The notes under the pieces are model-generated. The model ran no database searches and was not told the DNA's origin. It was given only the letters and a program-made list of their open reading frames with translations. Of a stretch of DNA of 64,000 nucleotides, positions 31,651 through 44,385 are shown piece after piece. This DNA is from Durusdinium trenchii (Eukaryota > Sar > Dinophyceae > Suessiales > Symbiodiniaceae), in contig CAXAMN010027472.1 in assembly GCA_963970005.1 (NCBI GenBank), positions 222,107 through 286,106 of the forward strand, written 5' to 3'. Position numbers and translations under genes: made by a program. How positions within the stretch are numbered: the stretch's first letter is position 1; each line of letters starts with the position of its first letter.

Positions 31651-33090
31651 AGAGACTTACTACAGTGGAGTGTGACTGGTGGTGTTCGTTAATGAGATGT
31701 GTCCACTTTTGAGTACAAAGGTTGTCGGACACACTCAGGCATCGAGGCACCTCATGGATGTCGACTCCTTCATCTTCCAAAGAACCCACCGGCTCAGAAA
31801 GGATAGTGAGCAGAAAGGTCTCAATTCAGAGAACAGCCTTTGGACTCGGCTACAGTAGGTCCACTAGATTCCTGGAACCAAATGCGTCTCACCGCTGTCT
31901 GTTTCAAGTGGGGAAGAACTGGGGGAGCGGCCATTCAAGTGAGTAGTTGCCACAGGAAATCTGAAAACTCTAGCGCAACACACACCAACTGTGAATTCTT
32001 CCTGAAATAGTCTTAGGTTGAAAGCTTCAAACCCCTCATGCTTTCGGGGTGTCCCAGGGTTCTATCAGAAGTGCCTTGGAAAGACCCCAGGACCCCAGGG
32101 GAGGGGACCGCAACAAGGTACGTATGCACAATGTACGTGTTCAAGGTACGTGTCAGTATGCAGCCAAGGCAGCCAAGGTACTGACTCCGGTGGTGGTATT
32201 GTCGCCGGTGCAAATGACGCACGTGATGCCTGTCTATCTGTGGCCAATGCCAGGCGGTCTCTCTCTACCCAACCACTACACTATATACCAAATCTGGGTC
32301 ACACTTGCTACGTGGTTCCTCTACCTTGAGAGTCCAAATGAACTGCCACAGAACACACGGGCCCCGCACGGGCCACGCACGGGGCCGACTGGGGCCGTAG
32401 TTCCACACACGGCCCCAGTTCCTTGTCCACACCCTGAGAAAGCACGCATGTCAAGCTCTTTGTGCTCTGACTGCGTACGTGGCGTGCGAAGGGGCTTACC
32501 ATTGTTGGGCGTTGTCGAACCTCCCTCAGGTTCATGTGGATTCCCCAAGAATCCTCGATCCAACATCCAAAACATCTCTGCAAAGTCGGCAACAGCTGAC
32601 TCCTCTTGACGACGAAAACTGGTTTCAGGTCTTCCCTAGCCTTCCAAGACCTTAGTAAAATCTTTAGCAAAACAATGGCTGTTCGGTAAAGCCTATTAGA
32701 TCAATGGTGGTTGAAATCCCAGGGTCTAGCTGTAGAGAAGTGGAGCCCACCATGTTCATGGTGCGCCCGCCTCCCCATCCCGTCCCTCTACAGGCTACAC
32801 ATGGCGAAACCGTTCTTTTCACCCCAAGACTCAAGAGATAGAAGCCTTAGTGCAACAGTGCATCCCTGGGGTGGTTCTAGGTGGCCAATGTGATCAGTTG
32901 TACAGGATTTCAGTCCTAAAGAGTTCTGCAGCCCAGTGGATTTCAGATTCAGGATTGCATGGCCCCTGTCCGAAGACCGGAGGTGTTCAACTTCCAGGTG
33001 ACTCAACTGGCATGTAGACAAGAAATTACCCAATCGTTCACCCTGTGAAGGAAGGTTTGACCTTGTGACATGTTTTGAGAAAAGATGATC

Positions 33091-33131
33091 GATTGATTGA
33101 TTGGTTGGTTGGTTGGTTGATTGATTGATTA
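33091..33131. repeat. GATT/GGTT tetranucleotide repeat
   Basis: Runs of GATT, GGTT and again GATT units, about ten tetramers in all. Confidence 0.95.
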
Positions 33132-36100
33132 GGACCATCTTCAGCAAACCGTGCACCATAGATTTTCAGGTCACCATTGCGACATAGGTTGGGTATCACC
33201 TTGGATGGGCTTCTTCAAGTGGCTAGAACAAGGGAAGGGAATGATTGAATCATATAGTATAATACGTAGACATTCAACAAAATATATTGTATAATAGAAA
33301 CAACACAATTGATGTCTTGTCGATAAACAACTTCTATCTACAAGGCAGCCACAAAACATGCTCGTGGTAGCTGTGTTCCACCCAACCTTTCCAGAGCGCT
33401 TTTTGGACCACAGTTCCCCACCTCCAAGCTTCAGCTCCTGGTAAACACGCTTCACACTGGCTACCCAGAATTGTCGGCTTTCAAAAGCCTCCCCTACTGG
33501 TGGAAGGGCTGTTGGGATGGAACACAAGTTGGTGGTCAATGTCCAAGAGATCTACAGTTAAGAAATCCTAGATGCAAGTTGGGCACCTGTGGTGATTTTT
33601 GCAGTTTTTGGAAAGCTCTGGACAAACCAATTTCTGGTGTCTTGCTGTTTGATGAGGATTGGCCAAAAGCTTCGTCTCGACGAGAGTTTTTTGGTTTCTG
33701 GGTCTCCTCATTGTGCTTTAGGCAAAGAAACTTTGTGAGAAAGTCAGCCCATGTCAGCCCACTTAAAGCTCTTGATCTTAGACAGGTTGATACTTGATAC
33801 CCTTCAAAATCCTTCTGCATAAAATCCGACGCCAAGTCCCTGTCCAAACACCAAACAGCGCATTTGGGTACTTTTCAGATTTCCGAATCTTGCATTCCGC
33901 TGCAAAACTAGGACGTTCTTTAAAAAACAAAAAGCAAGAAAACACGTATTGCCACGAACTGCAACATAGTCATCTCTCTCAGTCAGACTGGTGGTTACTA
34001 ATGCTGACTGTTGATCAATATCAACCCCCCTTACCAACTACAGTATGAAAAAAAATCAGGAAGGTCGACCTACTTCCGTTCATGAGTCCTCAATGACCTC
34101 CTTGCTGTCAACCTTCATCTCCTGAAGCTGACTAGTGCAACGAGTGGATGGAATGAGGGTGGCAAGGGAGGTATCTATGGTGGGGGCCCCTCATTCCCTA
34201 CTAAGCACCAGTCAAGTTTCAGGCCAAATGCACTACGTCCATCAATTGATCCTCTTAGGGTGACACTCCAACCATCTCCAACAAACACAGCTTGAACAAT
34301 GCAATGTCCTCCATCCCAGGAATGACTGCTTCGACCAGCCAGGGCAAGGAGGAGAGGGGGTGGATCTTCCGCTGGATCTTCATCGGGTCATTGGACTCGT
34401 TCCACACCGAAACACGAACGAGGAGAACGTTCCAAAAACGACGTCGGGTCATTGAACTTCTTTTCACCAAATTGTTGTGTTTTTCTCATTCAAAAAAACT
34501 TCGGGTCGTTTGGTCATTTAACGACGTCGGGTCATTTATCCTCGTCAATTCAACCAAATTGTTGTTATTTTCTCATTCCCTAGTACACACCAGCCAGCCA
34601 ACTTGTTAGTTTCTCCGGAGAACTGGATCCCAAAGAAGGTCAAACAGCATCACACGTATTTGGGACATCTGAAACAAAGGGTATCGGGTCGTGCGCGGTA
34701 CCTGATGATCGAGATCCGCCCCCTCCGGCGAGATCTCTGAGTTTATGGGGCGCAATGGGGCGCAAACAGAAATGAAGAATCGGCACATGGAACAATCTAC
34801 TGTATATGCATGGACCTGCATGGATGTTACAATTGCAGCATTCCACCCACATCACGATTTCTAAATGTTGTTTACCTTAACAGGCAGTGACATATCTCAC
34901 ATTGTTTCGGTCTATATGGCAGTACAAAACCTGAACTTCGACCACTGGCAAATGGTTTCACCTCCAGGTAGTGGAGTCTCAGTTTTTGATCCCGGTCATG
35001 TCTACCTGAAGTCGGGTCCGGTCCAGTTATCAGCTTTGTTCTTTACACCCATCCCCTTTTTTCGCGCCCTTTTTTCTGACCCTCTATCCTTTTTGTCCAA
35101 TACCCTTTTCCCCCTTGTTGATCCAATGTGTGTCTGTCCCAACACTTTCTCACTTTAAATGTTCCGTCGATGGTATTAAGTGTACTGAGATGTCCCTCAA
35201 GTTTAGCTCAGATTTCCTTCCTTGTTTTTGTTGTTTCCCTTAGGTTTGCCTGGATGTTGACCCAAAACCTATCGTTGCACCAACGGCATAATATGGATGT
35301 GGGCTCAAATACACGTACGCATTGCCGACCAAAACATCTGCTTATTTGTCCTTTGGCCAAAGATCTGTTGCACAACGAAACGGATGAAACATGCGCCCTG
35401 TTCTGCGAAACATCTCTGGCACGCAGGGTATCAGCCTCTTCAACCTACCCAGGCCTGAAGCAGACCTTCCTGGAAAGCTAGTTTTCATTCTTGCGTTCTT
35501 GTGGAAAGCTTTGAGTTGTTAAAGTTGTGTGATGTGTGTCGGGTCTCCAAGTAATAAACGTAAAGAAAGGAAGGACACTGTAAAACAATGGTTGGAAAGG
35601 TGCAAGAGGGTAGCCAAACAGGCGAAAAGGGTAAACAAAAATGAAAGCATCAACCCACACAAACTCAAAAACTTGGAGAAAAGATCGAGAAACCGGAACC
35701 AATGAAGTTATTCTCAGGTCCAATCTGCACTCTGGAAAAAATGCAATACGAACAAAGTGCGATATCTTGAATCCAAATTGGAGCCCTTGATCTTGTCAAT
35801 GTGTCTTTGCAACAGCTTACATCTCTTGAGACGGTTGAACAACCATGTGAAGTTCATTCTCTCTAACAGCTGATGCTCTTCAGGAACTGAGTTGAGGACA
35901 TATTCAGTCTATGATAACCTATGCAACCAAAATGTTCCAAGTCCAACTCCAACAAGCACTCGTGCTGACCGTCAAGTTGGCACCACGCTGCAGAAGAACA
36001 ACCTGAACAGTTGGGAGGATCCTGGAGCATATCGCCGACCCTTGGGGGGCGCCGACCCGACATTTGGCACAACTTGCTACTGATTGTGAGGGACCCCCAC

Positions 36101-37059
36101 CGGCCATTGCAAGACCACTGGCCCCTAGTAGATTTCCACTGCATTGGTTCGGTGAAACTGGATGCAATGTGATCTGGGCAGCAAGCCGCATGCAGGTTGC
36201 TGCCATCCTCGGCTGGATCTCTCGGCCCTGTTCAATTGAAGCCAGCCCTCAATGAAGCAGCATGTCTGGATCCGGGTTTTCGACCTTGTGGTCTTATGAC
36301 TGGCACCTTCCGCCAGCGTTGTGGCGTACGGATCAACCTTGTTCAAGGCATTGAGATAGATAGCGCGCTCATGCACGATCACATGCAAACTGTCTGCATG
36401 GCAGCATCAAGTCTGGGCAACTTGAGATGGCATCAACTTCTTGCGCACATTACCCCAGAGTGTTCATGCATTTACCTCTCCTTCTCTGTCCGCCAGGCCA
36501 CCCTGGGTACATGCACCGTCTCACGTGCCACCCGCCGGTTGGCCTCACATCAACTTCCACAACGGGCACTCTCGAACGGGTGCCCCAGCAACCTGTCATC
36601 CACACAGCTCTGCAATTCATTGGGAAAACGGATTAATTGGGAAAACTGCCACCCACAACGCCACTGCCACCCAAGCATATCTGCAAACATCCTGCCAACA
36701 GATTATCAAAGAAACACCCAAGTCCCGTCGATCGGCCCGGCCTATGACGACAGGCATCTCTTTGACACACGCTACGCAGCTCCCTTTATGTCACGTGTGT
36801 TCTACCAGTGCTTCCGCAACTGCTTCCGGCACCTTCTGTCAATGATCTGTTTTGTTGACATAACATATCATCTGTGTCTTGAGTCTTGCATATATGTGGA
36901 GAGAAATGCATCCGTGGCCTCGCATTTACAACTCTCTAGAGCAAGGCAGCTAACAACGAACATCGCACTTTACTATAGGAGCAAACAAAAGGAACAACCT
37001 TGCGGTGTTTCAAAGTAGGTCCTTGAGGCTGCCCTTCATGGATTGGACGGGAATGACTC

Positions 37060-37350
37060 GACTAAAAACCTTCAGAGGGGTCACCAGGCAGCCTTTGGGG
37101 CTGGCTCAAAAAAGTGGGTGGGGTCACCCAGAAAGGTAGAGGACCAAAACAACAAAACAGGCCGGGCGTCAAAACAGGGTAGAGGGATCCAAAGAAAGGG
37201 CGGGTTGTCAAAAAGTAGGGTTGTCAAAAAACATATGGTTGGAGAGCCGAGGGGCCCGGGGTCAAAAAGGTTGGATCAAAAAGGAGGTTTTGGTGGTCAA
37301 ATTCAACAGTTTTGGTGGTCAACAAAGAAAGGTTATAGGGGGTGATCAAA
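37060..37350. repeat. Degenerate purine-rich repeat
   Basis: About ten irregular copies of a (G)TCAAAA(A)-GG pattern on the plus strand, giving one purine-rich strand. The open frame across it is low complexity. Confidence 0.4.
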
Positions 37351-37576
37351 AAATATAGGAGCCTTATCAGCATTTATCAGTCTTCAGCACAATGTATCTC
37401 AACCAACCTGTGGCCATCAGCGGCCAACCCTTGGCGCCCCGACATTGCGGAAGAAGAGGAGGCCACAAATCTGCAATCCTGGTGGCATGTCATCAAATGA
37501 ATGTCTTTGGCTCCTTCGATTGTCCAGGGCCGAGGTTCTTTTCTTGAGTCAGTTTTGTGGTGAACCTTCTTTGGAA

Positions 37577-37632
37577 GTGGGGAAACCCATCTCCCAAAAA
37601 GGCTAAAGGTTCTCCACTTGTCCGGGATAGGA
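37577..37632. repeat. Family E dispersed repeat copy
   Basis: GTGGGGAAACCCATCTCCCA, AAAAGG, then AAAGGTTCTCCACTTG and GGATAGG. Confidence 0.55.
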
Positions 37633-37896
37633 TGACTAATCGGATCCGCAGAACTCTCGCCCATCTTATTGGGAAACACCACCAACAAAATCAGACCTGC
37701 TCCGAACAAAGAGGGTTCAAACTTCAAAAGCTTCAATATCCTTGCACTCCGCTTATCGAAACAGCACTCCCGGTCAATGTGACGTACGCACGTCCGTCAA
37801 GCAGTCCAACTTCCTTCAATTGTCTTGATTTCTCATGGTTTCTTGTAGTCCCCTCTGGTGTTTTGGTAGGTCTTGGCACCGAAACCCACGCGACAC

Positions 37897-38000
37897 CCAC
37901 GTGGCATCGCCTTGCTCCAGAGAATCGCGCGGCATCTCGGCCAGTGCTTGTACCGCGTCGCTGGAGAGTTCCTTCCAACTCCTCGGTGTCCAACAGGTGT
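37897..38000 (-). CDS. P5B-type cation ATPase, exon before the TGD region
   Basis: Two bases plus 34 codons: TCWTPRSWKELSSDAVQALA then EMPRDSLEQGDATW. It matches the S-W-K-x-L ... R-x-x-L-E-x-D-x-x-(F/W) segment of P5 ATPases that leads to the GFLxFxNxLK strand. Acceptor TTTCAG/AC completes a codon begun in the 39148-39269 exon (Lys-Arg-Asn-Thr), and a GT donor (ACGTGG/GTGTCG) ends it in phase 0, so a following exon should start V-G-F. Other frames here are open too, but only this one continues the series. Confidence 0.6.
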
Positions 38001-39147
38001 CTGAAAGCGGTCACATCGTGAACCAAAAACCGAATCACGGGGACTTTGGTCCTCCAAAATGGAGATGGAACGACAGAATCCGAAGAATGTGGAACATTAA
38101 GGACAGCACCAAATCGGAAAACACACGTGACACTCCTCGGCCCAACGAGTCCAACGAACGGAATGGAACGGTGCAGCCTTCCAGTTCGGCCCTTTCCGAG
38201 TCCAACGAGTCGGTACTGCATCCGTCGACAAAGCAGTGCCTGGAAGAGGCCCCCCATGTAGCTGTCTGTTTCGGTCTATTCGTGGGGCCGTGGGGCCTGG
38301 AACTCATGTTTGGAGAGGTGATATGTGGCCGGAATCGATGATATTGTGTTCATTGACACCACAATTGGTAGGCAGTTTTGCCACAGTGCTTGTGTTGCTG
38401 AAAGGCAAACGCCACAAACCACTACCAATATTTAAAGGAAGCAACTCTGCCCCCTTTACAAGCATAATTATATAACTTGCTCCCCTCTCTCTCTCTCTCC
38501 TACTTGATCATTCCTGGGTTCTGTCACTTCTGCCAAGATTCATGGCCAGCACATAGAAGCACTGAGCTGCATATCTCTCACCTGCAGTCTCTACCTAGCT
38601 TCAGCACCAGAAATAGCGGGCATGACATGCCACGAATGGGAGACGGTGGAAGAGATCGAACATCTCCCTTGCTCGACTCGCATGTGTTCCGACGTGCTCC
38701 TCATCCTCGGGTGGACCCTTAGTTATAGATATCAGGGTATATATATATACCCAGTGTGCCAAACAATCCATGGGAATATGTGCCGTCTCTTGGGGTGGCT
38801 TTGAGGGTTGTATGAAGCATTGCGGGGGAGATAGATAAATAGATTCATATTAATACACGTTGCTGGCGACTCATTGCGACTCCGCATCCATGAAACCGAG
38901 AGGCTCGCCCCTCGCACAAAAAAATGCAAACTTGTTCCGTCAATCTATCGGACGGCAAGAATCTTCAAAGACTATGAAGCCATAAAGGAACACATGTTGC
39001 TCACGAGGCACCGTGAATTGGACAAGATCATTCCCGGCAAGATCGAATCAATGGAGGAAATATGGCTTTGGAATGCCTGTGGGTCATGGCACCAGGATCT
39101 CTCGCTTGACCTCCAAAACGCTGTCGCTCCTTCACGCCGGTAGACAC
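38001..39147. other. P5 ATPase intron
   Basis: Contains a CT dinucleotide run at about 38486-38500 and a short TA run at 38739-38749. CCATGGGAATATGTGCCGTC at 38768 looks like a family A end. Confidence 0.45.
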
Positions 39148-39269
39148 TTCGTTTCGCGACTGGCCCGGAGAGCTCCGCAAGTCTAAGCGCCCGGCAGAGC
39201 TCTTTATACTGGCCCGGCACGCTGGAGGCATCAGCGATTCTCAGCGCGTTGGCGCACCCAAAAAGGCCA
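39148..39269 (-). CDS. P5B-type cation ATPase, N-domain exon
   Basis: Reads GLFGCANALRIADASSVPGQ then YKELCRALRLAELSGPVAKR. It matches the P5 nucleotide-binding domain segment after KGxPE: a short loop ending S-V-P-x-x-(Y/F), a helix, then the strand before A-x-(K/R). The KGxPE equivalent itself is degenerate or in the preceding exon. Donor CGAA/GTGTCT is a normal GT and leaves one base, fitting the next exon. Acceptor either TTAG/T (39269) or GCTGAG/A (39239); both leave the same phase. The start is therefore uncertain by 30 bases. Confidence 0.55.
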
Positions 39270-41790
39270 CTAATTCAGAATGACCCCAGTCAGGCTGCTG
39301 TGTTGCTGTTGGATCACGTCGTTCCTTCAGCACGTTAAAAGTTCTTCAGTTCGTGACCGAAGGACCAGGGGACGAACTGCCAGGCCTGTCTGTGACGGAA
39401 GCAACCAGGGGTCAAGTGCGGTCACGAACTGAAGATGCATGGTGGCTGCCAGTCCCCTTGGCACGTGGATGTGACCCACTTGCTGTCTCATACACCCCCC
39501 TTGAAATCATCATGGTTGCGTGGATGCCATGGCCGCAAGGATCCCCAAGGCAACCATGACATCCGAAGATCAAACAGGTGAGTTCACTCCACTTCCACGA
39601 TGATTTCATATGATTGCAGGGAGTCTACCTCTCAGTTGTAGGTGAGGAAAACGCTGTTTGAATAGTTTCAGGAATCCAGGAACCCAGGAACAGTTCTCCT
39701 AGGTGAGGTGAGGACAGTTCTGGTGTTCTGTGTTGGATCAACTGATGTCAAGTCCCTTTCCGCGATGTGATCAGAAACATGACCAGGCCGAAAGCAGTTG
39801 GGATTCCCAGCTCTTTCGCTTTGGGGTTCAACTCGGGAGGAAGCTCAGAAGTAGAAGCTCATTGAAGATTCCCAGTCCACCAGTCTGACATCTTTCAGCT
39901 GGAAACAACCTTTGGTCAAGTCTTTGCCACTCGTCCAATCCTTAAACCCAAAAAGAAAAGAGATGACGGCAAATTATGGCAAATTCGTCCTGAAGCTGCG
40001 CGCCAAGAAGCTGCAAGATCTTGTCATATGCACCCTTGAAGAAGGCCAACACACCTCAGGCCAACCCGCCATCGCTGGCCAACACCATTCTCACTGTTCG
40101 CTTCGGGCACGGAGTAAAAAAGATGGAGATGGGCACGGAGTAAAAAAGACCGGACCGGCCTGGTACCGTTTAAATATATTGGCGGATGTAGCTTCGTTCA
40201 CTCTAATCCAGGAAGGGCGCCATTTTTGCCTCACCTGAGTCATCTGGTAATGGATCTGAGCGGATCCCGGCCTTTGGCTCCACAGGGGCAAGGCCTGGTG
40301 ATCTTTTATGAAACGTCCGGGTGTTGGCAGCTTAGAATGCCTCGAGCAGCACGTACCACTCCCAGCTTCCACTCCCAAGTACCCTCGCTCCGACCATCAA
40401 CGAAGGGGAAAAAGATGGAGAAAGACTTCTTTCGCTTCTTTGTGGAGGAAAACAGTCTTCGATTGGGGGAAACACCTTTCTACCTCCATCATTATGAATA
40501 TGGAGGAGGCCTTTTCTGGGTACGAGCCAATGGACACACAGAAGCCAATGGCACAGACCACGTGCTAGGTGCTAGGTGCGAAAAGCGCATCTCCATGCCC
40601 AGGGGCGGTTGGAACGCTTGCAGCGAACCACTGCACCGCTGGTCATGCGGTGATGGTCGAACTCCAGTTGCCGTAAGACTTCCTGAGATAGAGTGTTGCG
40701 ATGGGCATGGAGTTTTGTCCGGGTGTCTACTTTGTGACAGGGGGGGTTCTTGCGGTTCTTGGATCCTCTGTGCTTCGGATCCTTTATCATCTTTATCCTT
40801 TTGGTTTAGAGCTCTGGTTGTCCTCTGTGGTTCCTCTTACAGGAAATTCCTATCACAAACATAAGGGGGCACAGCCGGAGATACCAAAAGGCCTCTCACT
40901 CGCAGGATGGTGGCGCAGGAAGTCTTCCTATCCACAAGGCTCTTTACGTGTACGACTATGCTGCGTAACGACTATGCTGTATGTGTCGTACTTGGCGCAT
41001 CTAAATTCCCAGTGATGAGATGGCCCCAGTTTAGGGAAGGTGCACCCCCGTCTATCTCAGTGATCTACGCATATTATAACCAAAACCTCTAGCTCAAGGA
41101 TGGTCTTGTCACGTCTTCCAAGCCATTGATTAGTTGGATTTGCTTAAGGAACAAGGATAAATCATATGAATACTTCGTAGCACAGGGATTCACCCACAAA
41201 AAGTCACAGAAATCACCCCATCCATCCATATCCCCCATCCACAAGACCCAAATTGCCTATGGCAGTGGATGGTCAAACTCGTGTTGGTCACATCGCGTTC
41301 AGTCCAGTTTCCACCAAAAAACAAAGGTCCCAGTCACAAGGGACTCGTGTTGGTCCCTCCCTGCGGCCAAACATCGATCGCTGGAAAATCGCACCGCACG
41401 AACTCGTGTTCGTGTTAGGTGGGGGACACAAAGTATATAATCCAGCTGGCAACCCCATGCATCCCCATGCCACTAGAAAGGGGAAGAAGGGCTTTAGCAT
41501 GTGATCCACGAAGATTCTGTGCAGGTTATGTAGACCGATCGTTGAGTCATTTTTAAACTCACCCAACGGCCCAACGATCGGTCCATTCCAGCGGAATGGC
41601 CCTTTGGTGAGCACTTATACATGATGTGCATGTGGCACGATGAAAACCACAGCACCACCCCCTGGAAGGAGGAAAATAGACGAGTCTACCCCACCAGGGC
41701 CAGGAAGTGGCAAACTGTGTGAGAGAGGGTGGTCCAAGGACGTATTTCATAGATTTTGAGACCTTCATCTATACTTAACAGCTCAAAGGA
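39270..41790. other. No gene identified
   Basis: Open frames at 40226-40864 and 40701-41015 include a hydrophobic stretch (TGGVLAVLGSSVLRILYHLY) but also direct repeats such as ACGACTATGCTG, GGATCCT and GGATCCTTT, and no recognised domain. The ATPase exons upstream of 39.27 kb, with the phosphorylated Asp, should lie in this direction but were not located. Confidence 0.35.
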
Positions 41791-42440
41791 TTCACAATAC
41801 CCTTATCCAAATTCTTGGCTTCAATACAGTACCACATGGCAGTGGGACCACTGCCTTCGGATCTGCAGGGCCCTGGGAACACCAGCGACAGGTATCCCCA
41901 GAATCCACAAGAGCTTCGACCGCGCAGTCCGAAAGTTCAAACAGCAGCAATTTGAGATGCTGGTTCTTCAGTCCAGCGTCCAGTTCATGCACGCCATCTG
42001 CAGAGCGAACGCATCGCGCTTCGCCAGGAGCTGATAAGCTCCAATGGAGGGCTTTGACAGTGACGATCTCGACCTGCCAAAGGCTTCGAGCAGGTCAAGT
42101 TGAGCTACAGATAGCTACAGTTTGTTCAAAAGACTGGACCTTGTTACAGTGGTTTCAGAGTAAATGGCACAGTCCCCAGTCATCTTGGGGGTGCCAGTAC
42201 CATCGAACCTCTGACACCATGTACATACAACCAGATCTACTTATACGGTCAAATCCTTGGAACCATTTCCACTGACGTGTCACTGTTCTGCAACTCAGAA
42301 ATCCGTGATCTTCGGAATCTTCACTCTTCCAAAACCGGAAAAGATCGACGTCGCCAGCATCCGAATCCCCAGGAGTTCGCTTGCGATGGTCGATCTTTCG
42401 CGGTTGATCAAGGTCGATCTCCAAGCGGAGCGGAGCTGGT
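41791..42440. other. Coding-like on both strands, unresolved
   Basis: Plus strand: AVRKFKQQQFEMLVLQSSVQ at 41.95 kb and IFTLPKPEKIDVASIRIPRS at 42.3 kb, the latter ending at a GTGAGC donor-like site. Minus strand over the same DNA: LKNQHLKLLLFELSDCAVEA and RKRTPGDSDAGDVDLFRFWK. One strand is a shadow. The window's overall bias favours minus, but nothing here decides it. Confidence 0.3.
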
Positions 42441-42861
42441 GAGCTGGTGGGTCACCCAATCGACTCCGACTCCGGGAGCGTCGTCGGACGACCAGGGCGA
42501 CACGTGGCACCCCACGTCGGACGAGGCGATGTCGATGTCAAAAGGAATGAGTTCAATTGAGCGGCCGGTCGAAATGGGGTATGGTATGGAATGCAGAAAA
42601 AGGATGAAACACATTGTTTCCCGTTGTATACAATATATCAAGCTTGCCGAATTCCCCATGCCGGGATTGACCGGTTCGGGGAACACCCGAGAGGACGCAC
42701 CTGATTGCCCACCAACGTGCCGTCGCGCATGGTGGAGACGCTGTGACAGCCTTGGATCTGCATCGAACCTGAGGAGTTATCCTTCCCTGAAAAAAAAGAA
42801 AACAAAAACAAAAACCTCCCTGGAACTAACGTATCATTATATCTGGAATGCAATATATCTG

Positions 42862-42946
42862 ATGGAAGTGGAACACTAATTGTTTGTAGAGGAGACATGA
42901 GGAGACTGGTCGTCATCCTTTCGAGGAGAGCGCCCTCCACTTCCAT
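42862..42946. repeat. Family B foldback, copy 2
   Basis: Perfect 11-bp inverted ends ATGGAAGTGGA and TCCACTTCCAT, 85 bp in all. Confidence 0.6.
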
Positions 42947-43019
42947 GGAAGGGGCTGTGCGCGTTTCGAAAAGCGGAAAACCGTCACCTGCATCCATGGA
43001 AAACCGGCATGAACATGGG

Positions 43020-43600
43020 AGAGTGAACGTTAAACAATGCTATTATTCTAATTATACTATTGTGTGTTAACATGATTTAAGCATATTTTGTATGTCGGTT
43101 GAATACTATAATGTTATATTTTAAAGAACACGTTGATATGGACAGGGCCCGACTCCAGGATCAACACAAAATATGAAACATGCAAATAAAAGTTAAACCA
43201 AAAAGGCACAACAAAAAACATGCCAATCATTGAAAGTCCAAAAGGCAAAACAAAGGCAACAAAAAGCAATGGACAGGGTTTAAACATTTATTTGCCAAAA
43301 AAGGTAAATTAAACTGAAGTAAGCAAAACAAAGGCACAAATGTGTTTCTTTGGTGGGCGACTTTGGTTCCAAGGGTTGCCTTACTTTAATTTATACATTT
43401 AATTTGCATTATGTTTTATGCCTGTTTGATCATTTTGGATTTTCAATGATTTGCCTTGGCCTTTAACTTGCTTTTTTGATTTACCTTTACCTGTTTGGCA
43501 CCTTTGTTTTAATCTGAAAACATACTCTCTCCAATCAACGTTTTTGTGTAACTATAATGTATCCTCGCTTGTCCCCCACCCAGAAACACGTGATAGTGAG
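43020..43600. other. AT-rich block with A-rich then T-rich halves
   Basis: Noncoding in all frames. From about 43180 to 43330 the plus strand is rich in AAAGGCAAAACAAAGG-like strings, and from 43380 to 43515 in their T-rich counterparts. AATCATTGAAAGTCCAAAA pairs imperfectly with TTTTGGATTTTCAATGATT, so the block is a decayed inverted repeat. Confidence 0.4.
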
Positions 43601-44385
43601 ACTGGCTGAGATCCCTACGTCAAGAACTGACATGCATATTGACATGTATAACAATAACTGTACAACATGATGGTTCAGCTTGGCACCTTACTTTACTCGC
43701 GTCCAAATATCCACACATCGATCTGCAGTAGCTTGCAACGAAGGAACCAACCTATACCTGCAGCATTCTGTCTGGGTGTCCAATGGAAGCCCACGTACGT
43801 AGTGTAGGGCAGTCCGACCAATCCCATGGTCCTGACACCCTTCTCAAACACTCCTTTCGCATCAGGTGTCTGAGATCAGATTGCACATAATTACATTGCA
43901 TGCATTGTCATTGCCATGCACTACTTGGTCCAACTTGGTCCCCTTGATGTCGATTGAAGGCCTTCTTCGAGAAGCAATAGCCACGATGACATTGTGTTTC
44001 TTTGTTTCCGGCAACATGCTTCTGCTTACCGAACACCGAAGTCAAATGCAGCATTTGGCTGCTAAAAAACACATAAACATACTGACTGATGCTTCCAGCG
44101 TAGAGTCACTTCGAAACAAGCTGCTCCATTGAGGTCCGTTGGTGGCTCAACCGAGCGCCCATGAGCCTGGCGCCCTCTGAGCGGCTCTCCGACGGCGGAA
44201 CCTTGGAACGTTCCGTGGACTCGATGGACTCTATGGACTTGGATGAGCATGGACTTGGATCATTTCCAAAGGCTCCACCAAGGAACTGCGAACGCCTGAC
44301 CTGAACAAAGTCTGATGGGCTGTCACTGATCTCTGAGGTGGCCGAGTGGATGGAGCATCAGTGGAATTCGGCACGCCTGTAGGAC

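Larger units (their letters stand above)
30897..37896. other. Presumed intron space with repeats
   Basis: Contains family C copies (31015-31125), family E copies (31603-31650, 37577-37632), a GATT/GGTT simple repeat (33091-33131) and a purine-rich TCAAAA...GG degenerate repeat (37060-37350). The plus-strand frame 36197-37018 (273 codons) is the longest here; it has no recognisable domain, two other frames are open across the same DNA, and I do not call it. Confidence 0.35.

Noticed and set aside
36197-37018. 273-codon plus-strand ORF, among the longest in the window
   Set aside because: Two other frames are open over much of it, composition is low-complexity Thr/Ser/His/Cys and no domain or repeat conservation supports it.
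40701-41015. Hydrophobic plus-strand ORF as a membrane protein
   Set aside because: Composition arises partly from direct repeats (ACGACTATGCTG twice, GGATCCT twice) and there is no supporting exon context.
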